Positions 37,459 to 48,595 of a stretch of DNA of 64,000 nucleotides are shown piece by piece. This DNA comes from Rotaria sp. Silwood1 (taxonomy: Eukaryota; Rotifera; Eurotatoria; Philodinida; Philodinidae): contig CAJNOP010000132.1 of the NCBI GenBank assembly GCA_905250075.1, positions 201,610-265,609 on the forward strand, written 5' to 3'. Both the position numbers and the translations under genes were made by a program. Below the pieces are notes generated by a model. That model searched no databases and had not been told where the DNA came from. It saw only the letters and a list, made by a program, of their open reading frames with translations. Numbering within the stretch: the first letter of the stretch is position 1; the number at the start of each line of letters is the position of its first letter.

Positions 37459-40400
37459 ATGGTATTACGTACATTGAGCGCTGTTGACTATGTTCTTCTT
37501 ATTCTACTTCTCCTGTCATCGGCTGTTATTGGTGCTATATTTGGTTTTTTTAAATCAAAAAAAAGTTCAGCTAAAGAATTTATGATAGGTACTTAATTAA
37601 TAAAAAAAGTATTCTTTGATTGAAAACCAAAGTCATTTTTGCTCTTTCTATTGTAGCTGATGGTGGTTGGGAGTATGTATTTAATTATTGCTTTTTCTTG
37701 TAGGTTGATTATTCTGTATTCAGGTATTTCCAACAGCTCTTAGTATAATGGTCTCGTTTCTCTCAGCTATTACATTATTAGGAACACCAAGTGAAATATA
37801 TATGTATGGAACAATGTATTGTTATCAAGGTGAAATATTTATTTGTTTCCTCTTTCAGTCTTTAATTTATAACGTTGACATAAAAATAAATTTGTGCAGA
37901 AAGAAGTCATTCACTGATTCGGATTGATTTAAGATTGTATAGGCTCACAGGTTCTGTAAAGCCAGAATAAAGACTAATTCAGATTATTTTGGCATTTATA
38001 CTTTACATTCGAATAAAATAAAATTAGATAATGAATATCAATAATTCATTTGAATGTCTCATTCAATATCAGTTTTCTATACTTTAATTGTTTATGTTGA
38101 ATAAAAATACAATTGTTGATTGTTTGTTAAATATAAACGATAATATTAATTTTCTTTTAGCTCTTTCATGGGCAATTGCATCAACAGTCACAGCATTAGT
38201 GTTTATGCCTAAATTTCGTGAAATGAATTTTACAAGTGCTTATGAAGTATTTTCTATATTCTCAGGATTTGATATTACATAAAATATTATTTAGTATTTA
38301 GAAAAACGTTTTGATCGATCCGTGCGTATGTGTGCTTCATTTGCATTTTCGTTCAGTATGGTAAATAATTCATTGGATCTAGTATTATTTATTTTCCTGT
38401 ATAAATAGTTGATTTATATGGCCATGGTTTTATATGCTCCGGCATTAGCCCTAAGTCAAAGTGAGTCACTTATTCAATATTCAATAAGAAAAAAACTAAT
38501 GAATCTAAAGAAACAATTTGTGACAGCACCGAGCATTTGAGGCACGGGTCAAAATTTTAATTTTTTTAATTTTTTTATAGTAATCAGAAGGTCCTTATCT
38601 ACAACCACCAAATCAAAATTTTTAACTTATTTGGATGCTCTATAGTAAATTTAACCTAGATCAACTTTTCAGCGTCACTTACCTACTATCCAAAAAATAG
38701 TGATAATTTATCGTATAAATGTCTACTAAGATTATACTTGAACAATTCAGAAAATTGTTTACTGAAATTATGTGATATATCATCAGTGGAATATGTCGTA
38801 ATTTATGAGTTCGAAATGACAGATTTTTGACAGCATATCTATTTCTACTTTTTTAAATGGACAACGGTCATGTTGAATATCATATATATGTTATGTCACT
38901 TTTTATTCTCTACAAAATGGTGAAAAAAATGCTGGAGAAAAAATTTCACTTTCGAGATGAATTGGGATTTACATCTCTCTTTCACGTAGTGGTTTATTAT
39001 CAGTTTTCGACAGAAAAAAGCAGGGTGTAGGTATTAGTATTGGTCTGTAGGTCTTCTGTGTATCCCCACACGTACATCCATATTGTCAAAAATCTGTCGT
39101 TTCGAACTCATAAATCACGACATATTCCACTCATGATATATTACATAATTTCAGTAAATAATTTTCTGAATTGTTCAAGTATAATCCTAGTAGACATTTA
39201 TACGACATATTATCACTATTTTTTGGATAGTAGGTAAGTGATGCTGAAAAGTTGATCTAGGTTAATTTTACTATAGAGCATCCAAACACGCTAAAAATTT
39301 CAGTTTGGTAGTTGTAAACAATGACCTTTTGAATGCATATAAAAAATCAAAGATTTCAGTTTAGATCAGTATCTCATATTAGTAGAGCGATCCTTGGTCC
39401 TGTCACGAACTCTCTTAATTTTTCTAGCGACTGGTTTGAGTATTTGGCTTTCTGCCGTTTTGATGGGTGTAATTTGTACATTTTATTCATCAGTGGTATG
39501 CTAGAAAGTAGAGAAAAGATAAAAAAGAAAATTTAGTTGACTTTTATTATAGGGTGGTATGAAAGCAGTCATTTGGACAGATGTTTTACAAGCAGTAGTT
39601 ATTCTTGTTGGTCTTCTTGCTACTATTATACAAGGTTTGAGAAATTATTAGCAAATATCTTAAAGTTTATTTAATTTTATGTATGCGAATATTTAGGTTT
39701 TATAGCAGTCGGTGGTATTGAACTAACATTCTCAAAAGCATCAAAAGGTGGTAGAATTCAATTCGACAGGTATTGTATTGAAGAATAAGCCTTTTAGACT
39801 TGAACAACTATAGATCGAGCTATTTGATGGTATGCTTGCGATGATTCGGTAAATTTTCGAAAGGAAACAATTTGAATAGTCAAAATGGGTTTATTTCACT
39901 ATCGAATATCTATGAGTAGGGATACATAAAATGCAATTCTAATTCTTCGCTTGAATTCAACTTGACTTGAATCTGGAATACCTGCACAAAGACTTTAGGT
40001 ATTTGGTATGAAAACTGAGAGTGCACAGCTGTACGTACTTACAATTGACCAATCAGATTCCAGGAAGCTCATGCTCAGCTATTGTAAAGATGAAAGATAT
40101 TGTTGTTCGGACCAACTACAGGGTTATCCGAGATCCTCTGTCATATAAATCGAACAACAGTAGGTTTCATCCTTAGAATAGTTGAGAAACAACTTTAAGG
40201 AATCTGATTGGTCGATTCTAGGGATGTGCTACTTATGCTCACCGTAAGTGTGAGCTGTACACTCTCAGTTTTTATATCATAAACCTAAAGTCTTTGTGAA
40301 GGGTGTCAGATCCAGGTCCAATCAACTTCAAATCTAGTAAAATCCTATCAAGTCTAAGAATTGGATTTGGTACACTTCTATCTGTGATTTAGACTACACA

Positions 40401-42997
40401 ATATAGTTTCATTTTTCTTATTGAAAGATAACGCTGAAAAATGAATGATTTCCAATACAATCCATCTAACAAAACATTTTAAAAGCAAGAAAGTAATTGA
40501 GGTAATCCGATTAGTTGCCTATGTCAGTTTTATCTGTGTACCGAATAACATATCACAGTTATGAAAGATATTCATTGAATGTTTACCAGTAGTATTCAGT
40601 TACTTTTATCTAGAAAAATGTGCGCCGTTCTGTGAATAAGAATGGATGAAAAAAAAAATTTCGATTATGAAGATAGTGATTAGTGTATTCTATACTACTA
40701 TATGAGAAGAGAGTATGAATAAATTTTTCCGACTACCTCTAAAAAATTGGTTGAAATACGAGAGTTTTTGTGTACAATACTATTTAAAGTCAAGGTCAAA
40801 TGGTTTTGATAATAGTCGCCCAAGTTGAATTTTTCAACAGTATTTTAGATTTTAACGTTGAGCTTTGTCTTTGTAATGATAAATCATGTGTTACCTAGAA
40901 TTAGTGGCCAAAATAGCATGATTTTTCTTAAACTATATTAGAGGATGTATATAATTAGAGACCTGTTTCTGTGAATTTAATTATCTGTGAGACACAATCT
41001 AGGATTAATTCTCATGACTCTTGATAGCTCCTTACATTTGAAATCAAGTAATACATTATGTATTTACTTGAGCTTTAGTTGTGATGCAGTGATGCACATA
41101 ATTATCTTGCGTGACATATTCATACTAATTTTTCTTGCTGTCACGAAACATAAGCTTGTTGACCTTGATATTTAAAATGAAGGTTGACCACAATGAGTAA
41201 GATAAAATATTTAAAATTTCATCTCAACTTTTTATACCTTAAGAGAGTTGTATGCCCAACAAGGTAAAAAAATGTTGCTAGATAGAAAATCGAGATATCA
41301 GTGTACATTTAATATTGAGAAAATAATGTAACAAAAACCGTACTGAAAATATTAAACTTTTACGTTCACAGGTATGACGGTACAATAAAGTTGCAATTCA
41401 CTCATATACATTTAATCGGTTAAAGTTGTTGTTATTCTCAGATAAAATAATGACAGGGCTTTTCGTCGCACAAACAGAACTTTGAAATAATTTTTCTGGA
41501 TACGGAGTTTGAGTATTGATGTTGCTGGAGGAAGACGCCGCGTTCATCAGTTACATCCACTTTCTGCTCATGCAACGATTCGTTCGCAACAGTTTGACCT
41601 GCGATGAAAAGTCTAGTCATCATGTAATGATTATATCTTAAGTTGTTAAAAGTTTGTTTTTCTTTGTGCTATTTTAAGTGGCAGTTTTGATCCTCGCGTT
41701 CGTCACACAATCTGGTCATTACTGATTGGTGGCTCGCTTAATTCTTTATCTATGTATAGCTTTAATCAAACTCAAATACAACGTTATATGTGTGTTCGAA
41801 CAACACATGGTGCTAAACAAGCATTATTTATAAATGCGGCTGGGACAGCCCTTATTATATTGTCTTCAAGTCTTATTGGAATTATTCTTTATGCATTTTA
41901 TGTTGATTGTGATCCATACACAGCTAAATATGTTTCTGATATTGATCAAATATTTCCATATTTTGTTATGGATGTATTAAGCAGTAAAAAAGGTTTACCA
42001 GGAATATTTCTAGCGTGCGTTTTTTCTGGTTCATTATCAACAATATCATCTGGTTTAAATAGTCTTGCAGCAGTTGTTATTGAAGATGTTTATAAAGGTT
42101 TAATGGGTAGAACTTTAAGTGATGAACGACAAGGTTTAATATCAAAAATCTTTTCAATTGTATTAGGAGCTATAGTTATGTTATTAACATATGTTGTTAG
42201 TTATCTTGGATCAATACTGAATGCTGCATTATCATTATCTGGTGTCTTATCTGGTCCAATAACGGGTGTTTTCTTTCTTGGCTTCTTTTTTCCACAAGTT
42301 AATCGTCGTGGAGGTTTAGTTGGTTTTCTAGCAAGTCTGTTTGTACAATGTTGGATATTTTTGGGAGCACAACTAACAAAAAAACAAATGAAAAGTGCAC
42401 GTTTACCATTATCAGTTGCTAATTGTCCTACTCCAGTAAATATTACAATACCACTAACAACATCAATAAAGTCAGATTTAGAAAAAAAAAATTTTGCAAT
42501 CAAATTCTTATTTATTTATTTCAGAGCTAATCCATTACTTGGTTTTTATTCCATTAGCTATATGTGGTATACACCAATAGGTGTTACTACTGTTATAATT
42601 GTTGGAGTTATTGTATCTTATTTAACGCGTCCACTTAAATCAAATGAAATCGATCCAAAATTAATAATACGTATTCGTAATGTAAATTGCTATTGTTTAC
42701 CTAAATATATACATGATTGGATTCGATGTGGTGTTAAAGAAGATGTTAATTTGGAAAAAAAGGTTTGTTTATTAATGAAGAACATAATATAAATTTAAAT
42801 CATTTTGCTTTCTGCTTTTATTAAAGAATAACAATGATATTAAATCACTAACATCAGAAGAAAACAATATATTTCATACTAATAATAGTGTACAAACACT
42901 TAACACAGCTACAAAAGATTTTATTCCGTTGAATGTCGTAATAGAAAACAAAGTGGATAATTCGTATGATAATCCAGTAATAACGATGAAAGATTAA
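37459..42997 (+). CDS. SLC5-family sodium/solute cotransporter
   Basis: Twelve exons give about 627 aa in one frame: 37459-37588, 37657-37676, 37724-37829, 38161-38246, 38295-38360, 38409-38460, 39428-39495, 39553-39634, 39697-39769, 41679-42470, 42525-42762, 42827-42997. Family marks in order are SAVDYVLL in TM1, FPTALSIMVSFLSAITLLGTP, GGMKAVIWTDVLQ, the SFNQTQIQRY signature, and SGSLSTISSGLNSLAAVVIEDVYK in the Na2-site helix. About 13 hydrophobic helices span the protein, as in SLC5. It is a plasma-membrane importer coupling Na+ to an organic solute. The TM pattern is closest to the monocarboxylate/multivitamin/iodide branch (SLC5A5/6/8/12), so the substrate stays open. The C-terminal tail is Asn-rich and ends VITMKD. 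Two introns (38461-39427 and 39770-41678) are swollen by foldback elements, while the others are short. Confidence 0.93.
38563..39353. mobile_element. Large foldback element in SLC5 intron 6
   Basis: A left arm at about 38563-38831 is the diverged reverse complement of a right arm at about 39085-39353. For example, gacagatttttgac at 38818 pairs with gtcaaaaatctgtc at 39085, and the blocks around 'gatgctctatagtaa' and 'tatccaaaaaatagtgata' recur inverted. The 253-bp loop contains a short G-then-C telomere-like stretch (39023-39079). There is no coding capacity; it resembles a MITE or foldback transposon. Confidence 0.8.
39023..39079. repeat. Short telomere-like G-then-C stretch in foldback loop
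   Basis: gggtgtaggtattag... is followed by tatccccacacgtacatcca. It is a weaker and shorter member of the same G-arm/C-arm family, sitting in the loop of the 38563-39353 element. Confidence 0.4.
39925..40366. mobile_element. Second foldback element, SLC5 intron 9
   Basis: A left arm at about 39925-40095 (cacaaagactttaggt, aactgagagtg, gaccaatcagattcc) recurs inverted at about 40180-40366 (ggaatctgattggtc, cactctcagttt, acctaaagtctttgtg). A small inner hairpin, gttgttcg/cgaacaac (about 40110-40170), closes the centre. No coding capacity; arms are about 80% alike by eye. Confidence 0.75.
42471..42524 (+). other. 54-bp intron with no stop codon in SLC5 gene
   Basis: Starts GTCAGA and ends in a T-rich tract with CAG. 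Its length is divisible by three and it has no in-frame stop, so the frame stays open if retained, adding 18 residues that include a Lys-rich and a hydrophobic part. The GT, polypyrimidine tract and typical length favour an intron; retention would place the insert in a loop before the last helix. Confidence 0.65.
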
Positions 42998-44497
42998 ACA
43001 AAGTTCAACTTGTATTTCAGATTATATAGTAGATATTCATTTTAAAAAAAACTTTTACAAATGAACCAGGAACTATTCAAAAGTATCAACACAATCTTTG
43101 TCAAACTATTGGATAAATTCATAATGTTGAAAAATGTTTTATAAATAAGTGTTTATGAATAATGTTAATGTAAAGCAAATTAGAAATCCAATGATCTTTC
43201 TCAAAATTTTAGTTAAGAGTTTTAAAAGAATAAAAGAGCATTTTTTTTTAATGATTCCATAGAGACGAATATTCAATGCATTCTTAACAAAGTAGAATAT
43301 TCGCTGATTATTTATTGAAAATTTCTAAACTACACTGATGAAAAACAATTCAAATTTTAGACTAAACGAAATAAAATCAAGGAAACAATAATGAAAAATT
43401 TCACATTGTTGTTAAGTTAGATTAGTTTATTTTATAAGACAAAATCTTGTCATTGTCCACTCAAACTAGTATTGTTCGCTTTTCATGGATTTTGATAACA
43501 AATGATCAGAGATCATGTCTTATTCAACTATCACTGATTATTTTGGTTATCGTTACAACATCTTTTGCTAAACTATAAGCATCCATCAGCTATACTAAGT
43601 CATGTATAAAGTTATAATACGAAGAAAAACAATACATATCTCAGTTTAGTAACACGTGGGTGTCGATGTGGATGTTAGGGTAAATGAGAGAACTGATTAC
43701 TCACACTCACACCCACACCCATCCTCAGTGGAAAACAAAACGACCCACTCGTTTACTGTTGACGAGCATTTTTCAGCAATCAAATGGATCAAATCAGTAA
43801 GTGCCGTTGGCTGACTCAGCTCAACTTGAAGAGAGGACAAATTTTCGTCTTCATAGCATGACTGCTTCGAATTACACTGGAGCAATTTGATGATCTTTTT
43901 TCTCAAAAGATACAGTTGATAAAATCTGGAACGAGAAACTGATATGTGGAGGTATGTACCATTCAGAGTCGATTTCTCCAAGTGTACTTGTTACTCATAT
44001 ACAGCGGTCAACAAGGCGAGAGATCGTGCATCAGAACAGTAGGAAGCACACACAAGATCACACAGCACTTGGATAAACGAGGAGAACTTCTAGGTATACA
44101 ATCTTTTAACAAAATGTCTCAGTTCAACAACAGTGTGTGCGTGTTCTCCTTGTAATAAAATACAAGCGAGCAGGTGGTGTTCATTCGTCGGAAGACTATC
44201 ACTCAATTGTCAGAAGAAAGTTGAGTTCTACAGACTGATCAAACTCGTTCGACTTCCCATACATGTATTTGAGCGATCTGGAGCCACAAGACACATTTCT
44301 TTTCAGCAACTGAGCCTTCATTGTGATCTGCTCAGAGTTTATTTTAGCTCGTTTACTTGAATGAAAAAAGAATCAACATTGTGTTAGGGAGAAAATGAGA
44401 CATCAGATTTGTTTGTTCTCTCGGAAGGACAATGAAACACAAATGGGTTCTGTTTTGAAGGTGGAGATAGAGCACTGCTGTTCATTCTTTCCACGTT
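42998..44497. other. Intergenic with one telomere-like foldback
   Basis: No supported gene. The foldback at 43656-43725 is listed separately. Open frames at 43697-43981 (-), 43946-44155 (+) and 44133-44360 (+) have no recognised domain and conflict with each other. The base composition at 43730-44490 is less AT-rich than usual, so a decayed gene is possible. Confidence 0.5.
43656..43725. repeat. Telomere-like foldback
   Basis: The G arm gtgggtgtcgatgtggatgt (43657-43676) is followed by a C arm at 43699-43725 (actcacactcacacccacacccatc). Spacer is about 20 bp. Confidence 0.6.
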
Positions 44498-45040
44498 TCA
44501 TTGCTGAGTTGGATTGCATCGAGAATAAACAACGGATAAAACCATTTGTCCATTGAGTTGAATAGCAGGACCATTCGTTAGTATCCCTTCATTGACAAAT
44601 CCGAGTCTTTCTGGAATAGCTCGAGACTTGACATTATTGACACCACAGTGAATTTCTACTCGTTGTACATTCCAGACTTCGAAAGCAAATCGAAGCAAGT
44701 CTTCCACTGCCGCAGTCATCAATCCGCGTCCTTGATGAGATTTCGAGAGCCAATATCCAATATCGGCACAAGACGAATTCTCATCTCGTGTCAAACGGCA
44801 TCGACCGATCAGTTTTTCGTCCAACCACAATCCGAATTGTAGCGAATTTCTCTTTGACATTATCCATCTTTTTTGAAGATCTTCTCGCGTTTGAATTGAA
44901 TCAATGCCTGGGATGTGTTCACGAAGATAGTCTCGATTCAGCTCAAACAATTCGTACAGTTGCTCCAAATGTTCAGGCTGCAGCAATTTGAGAAATGCTC
45001 CTTTTATAGGCAAAGAACGATGTGTCGTGTCTGAAGACAT
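44498..45040 (-). CDS. GNAT acetyltransferase, RimJ/RimL type
   Basis: An intronless frame of 180 aa from the ATG at 45038-45040 (MSSDTTHRSLPIKG). The frame stays open up to 45166, which would add 42 basic residues not usual for the family. Acetyl-CoA binding motif A is QGRGLM (103-108), preceded by the strand IGYWLSKSHQ. The RimL-type NVKSRAIPERLGFVNEG region follows. Family members move an acetyl group from acetyl-CoA to the alpha-amino group of a protein or to a small amine. The 180-aa size, lack of introns and close bacterial style (YdaF/RimL-like) suggest acquisition from bacteria, common in bdelloids. If the upstream extension is used, it could be a targeting sequence. Confidence 0.85.
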   Translation of the reverse strand: MSSDTTHRSLPIKGAFLKLLQPEHLEQLYELFELNRDYLREHIPGIDSIQTREDLQKRWIMSKRNSLQFGLWLDEKLIGRCRLTRDENSSCADIGYWLSKSHQGRGLMTAAVEDLLRFAFEVWNVQRVEIHCGVNNVKSRAIPERLGFVNEGILTNGPAIQLNGQMVLSVVYSRCNPTQQ

Positions 45041-46926
45041 TGCCCTAGTCAAGATGAGATATGAAAAGAGTTTGTACCCGTAGCGGTTTCTGATGCGTTG
45101 AAGAACGTCTATTCGTTTAGAAGATCGATCGAAGTTATTTCGATGCTTTGTAATCACTTTGTTCAATCTAAATTAAATAGCTTTTTAATCGATGTTAACA
45201 AATCAAATGCATCATATAAACTACTGAAAACACAGCTAAAGTCCCAAGAAAAGAAGCACAATCAAGCGTGATGAATTTCACAAAATATTCATTAGATGCA
45301 TATCTACTATCTATCTCGATACACCAATCAAATGAAATATACTATCTCTGAAACTCGAATCACACGATTTGTGTTCAATGGGACTAACGCCAGAAGAGTT
45401 ACTGAGGAGAGACAACTGAGTCGCTCAATTACGTTGTGACAGACAATAAAATCAAATAGTTCTTACTCGATAAGTCGACAAAAGGTCCACACTACGGATG
45501 AGTGTTTGATTGAGATAAGACACAAATTTTGCTTGCACACCTTTGTTGACTTAAATAGAAGGTAGATAACATCAGGCCTACACAACTTTCAAGAAAGAAA
45601 AGAAAAAAGAAGAGGCTGCGTCTAATTTCTTCTTTACACATAGGTGAAGCGGCCCTTTGTTCTTACTCCACAAATACTTCGACTACGATCTTTTAAACAT
45701 GAAAAATGCTTTCGATTCAATGTTGAACATTCGCACTCTATCCGTGTTCCATTCGAGTCTTGATGAAATCTAGTTTTGATAAGCATTGAAACTTGAGGGA
45801 ACTAATCAAGTCATCTTCCGTTTTCTCATGCTCAATGGTAACCAATCTCTCAAATTTTACGAAGAACTCGAGCAACTTGAACACTTATTGACAGGCGACC
45901 ATCAAGTCTTCATTCAGTGCAATACTCGAAGTTGATGGGACAGATCGACGTTGCTTTCATGGAAGTGCCTTCACATCAACAGATAAAACTCAACATTGAT
46001 GACATTCCTCAAGCTAAAATTAACTCTAAAAAGCCTTTTCTAATTGTTGTTCGCTTCAAAAACCAAATCTGAATGAGCAGGGAACACATGATTGATCCAA
46101 ACTGAAAGTCAAGTCTCCATTTTTAGGATCGTTTGCACAATAATTTTCCTTCCAATGAATGACGTCAAATGGACGAGCAAAACAAAGTAACAATAAAGAA
46201 ATAAATCCGAGTAGAACTTCTCATTTCCAGTATTTCTCATGATAGTTTGTTGCAAAGTTTTCGAACATAGATGCAAAAGAGAATGGCCTTCTATCGTCTC
46301 TGATTATGGTCATCATTCATTCTTGTGATTGTCCAACATGTCAATCTCGTCTAATTGATTGTTTTTTTTCAATTTCCTTCCATAGAACGAGCACGTCGGC
46401 TAATCTAAACAGTTCGATTTGATTTATTCGAAGAACGAGTGTAACAGTAGTGAACAAGGGTCAGTTAAAGAATGAGACTGATCATTCGAAATTCTATCTT
46501 CGATATTTAGTTCATTTTTTTGGTACCGACCAGAGCGCTTTTCGTTTTCCGTCAGTCTCCATTCACTTTCTGGTTGACTGGCATAAGTCAACATTTGTGG
46601 ATAGTGTGGCATGTTACCGATTAGGGTGTGAGTTTGAGTGTGGCGCTTCTGCTCATGCACACCCATGCAGACACACACATCCTTTTTTATTTATTACATC
46701 TTTTGGTTTTCGCTTTTAAATATTAAAATATAATTTTCATACAAATCATGATATACTGATCAATACTCAAGAATATTTGCCATTCTTAGACAATATGTGA
46801 TCGAGGTAAATAAAAAAAAGAGAAATAAATGAAAAAACTTTTCATTTTATAAAACAATACTCCACTTACAACAAAAAAAACAACACTTGCGAGAATATCA
46901 ATAGGTATGTTATTTTTTTATTGTTG
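45041..46926. other. Intergenic, possible gene debris
   Basis: No intact gene is supported. Short readable fragments (for example LEQLEHLLTGDHQVF near 45870-45915 and CPTCQSRLID near 46330) could be decayed coding sequence but do not assemble. The telomere-like foldback at 46622-46682 is listed separately. Confidence 0.45.
46622..46682. repeat. Telomere-like foldback
   Basis: The G arm agggtgtgagtttgagtgtgg (about 46623-46643) is followed by a C arm at 46657-46682 (catgcacacccatgcagacac...). It is the rightmost member of the family in the window. Confidence 0.5.
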
Positions 46927-48414
46927 TTATGCATCATTATTTTGACGTTTAGCAATAGTAGAAATCATAGGTCCTGCTAATGAAACTAAGGTCATAGGAA
47001 ATGACATTGTTCCTGTAACTTTATCAATAACTACTTTAACAACAGGTGTAGCCATATGTTGATTTTTACCACCTTGTTTTAATGCTCGATATATTTCTTC
47101 TTCTTTTTTATTTAATCCAAATGATGATGCACCATAACCAAGATCATCAAGTACTTCAAATGCATGATAACCAATTGTAGCAAATAGAGACATTTGATTT
47201 TTATATAAATCAATTAATTTTTGTTCTCGATCATTTCCACGACATGTTTTTGTTATAATTAATTGTCGAAGAAGAATAAGATTCATAACAGGAAATGTAG
47301 CCGATCTAGAAGTATCACCAAGTTCATCAAGACATGAATTAACCGGAACAATATAAGACATATCATGCTTGCATTCAAGTGCACGATAAAGAGGTATTGG
47401 TGGTGAAATAGGAGCTGAAGCATTAGCTGGAAGAGGATGGGAAGCACGACGAGAACCAAAACATCCAACACCTTAAAAAAACATATTATTCATTTACGCT
47501 TTGAAAAAAAAATTAAATTGAATTAAATTATACCTGATGAAGATGGTACAATGTCTACTTGTTGAACATTTGTATTCATAGTTCTTGTTTTAGATGGATA
47601 AATACCTGTAGCTGTACCACCTAATAACTCAATGGCTTCATCTACAATAGCGATTTGTTCACGTCGTGGTAAAAATGGCCATCGAGTAATAACATAAAAT
47701 AAAGCCACCCCATGAGATTCAAGTTCACGAAACAATGATTGTAGTACAGCTGTATTAGCAAATGCACCTGATGTACGACAAAATATTGCCGCTCGTGGAA
47801 TAATATGTCGATCAAGAAATTTTTCTTTTAGAAATGCATGGGCTTCACGTTCAGTCCATTGTTCAATACCTATTTACAAATCATATCTCATTGTAATCTA
47901 TCTTATGTGTAGAGTCCAAAGTTACAAGTGATTCATCAGCTAAAAAAGTTCTGCCGCTTCTTACTCTATTTGCTCGTTGATTAGATCACAAAAAAATTTT
48001 TCAGTCATCGAAATTTATTTATTTGCAACAATAAACTCGCAAGAATTATCGGAGAATTTTCTTACCACGTGTATCCCACCATCTTACACCAAATTGATCA
48101 GTGTAAGCAGTAGTTGTTTGTGTACAAGTATTTAAACCTGCACTAGTTCGTATCTGTTCATCACCTGAAAGTTCTCGTATTAATGTTGATTTTCCAACAC
48201 GAGCTGGACCAAAAACAAGTATTTCAAATTCAGATGAAATTTTCTCTATTGCTTTAGCATCAGCTATGCCTGTATTAGAATAATTACGTGTACGAATATC
48301 AAGAAGACGTTCACGTAAATAGTTTTGTAAAGGTGGTTGTTCATGATCATTCGTTTGCAAATAATCAGAATCGGCTTCAGCTACAAGACAATGTGACGGT
48401 GATGTTGAAGCCAT
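46927..48414 (-). CDS. P-loop GTPase-like protein with atypical switch motif
   Basis: Three exons on the minus strand, 48414-48066, 47869-47534 and 47471-46927, join at phase-1 GT-AG introns and give about 409 aa. Walker A is GPARVGKS (69-76), preceded by the strand FEILVF. A G3-like DTRG (114-117, in VRWWDTRG) spans the first splice junction. No clear NKxD is seen; TRWPFLPRRE after FYVI is the nearest candidate. The middle is a Rossmann-like stretch (HIIPRAAIFCRTSGAF). The C-terminal third has a region that may pack on membrane (VTGTMSFPMTLVSLAGPM). There is no signal peptide. I do not recognise the family. Its P-loop (RVGKSTLI) resembles that of the GTPase fusion at 31-35 kb, but I see no wider similarity. 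Nucleotide binding is likely, function unknown. Confidence 0.8.
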
Positions 48415-48595
48415 GTGTTCTGTAGGAATCAGTATGCACGTTATGAAGAAAAGAAAAAAAAATGCACTTAATTTTATATTGTTGTCTACTTTCTCTTTTT
48501 TTTCATTCGATTCTTTTTCTTTTGTCGTTTCTGCTTTATTAAGAGTTCTTCGATCGTTTCTTTTCTTTTTTTTCTTTTTTTTTATTTAAAATCAT

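Noticed and set aside
43697..44360. Three mutually conflicting open frames of 69-94 codons
   Set aside because: No recognisable domain, no splice structure that joins them, and they overlap on opposite strands. A decayed gene is possible but unsupported.
44498..45166. Acetyltransferase start at the far upstream end of the frame (222 aa)
   Set aside because: The extra 42 residues are basic and outside the family's usual length; the ATG at 45040 gives a normal 180-aa protein, though a targeting extension is not excluded.
46300..46345. CDCPTCQSRLID, resembling the end of a RING finger
   Set aside because: Only two Cys pairs in a short frame, no upstream half and no His ligand; too weak to call.
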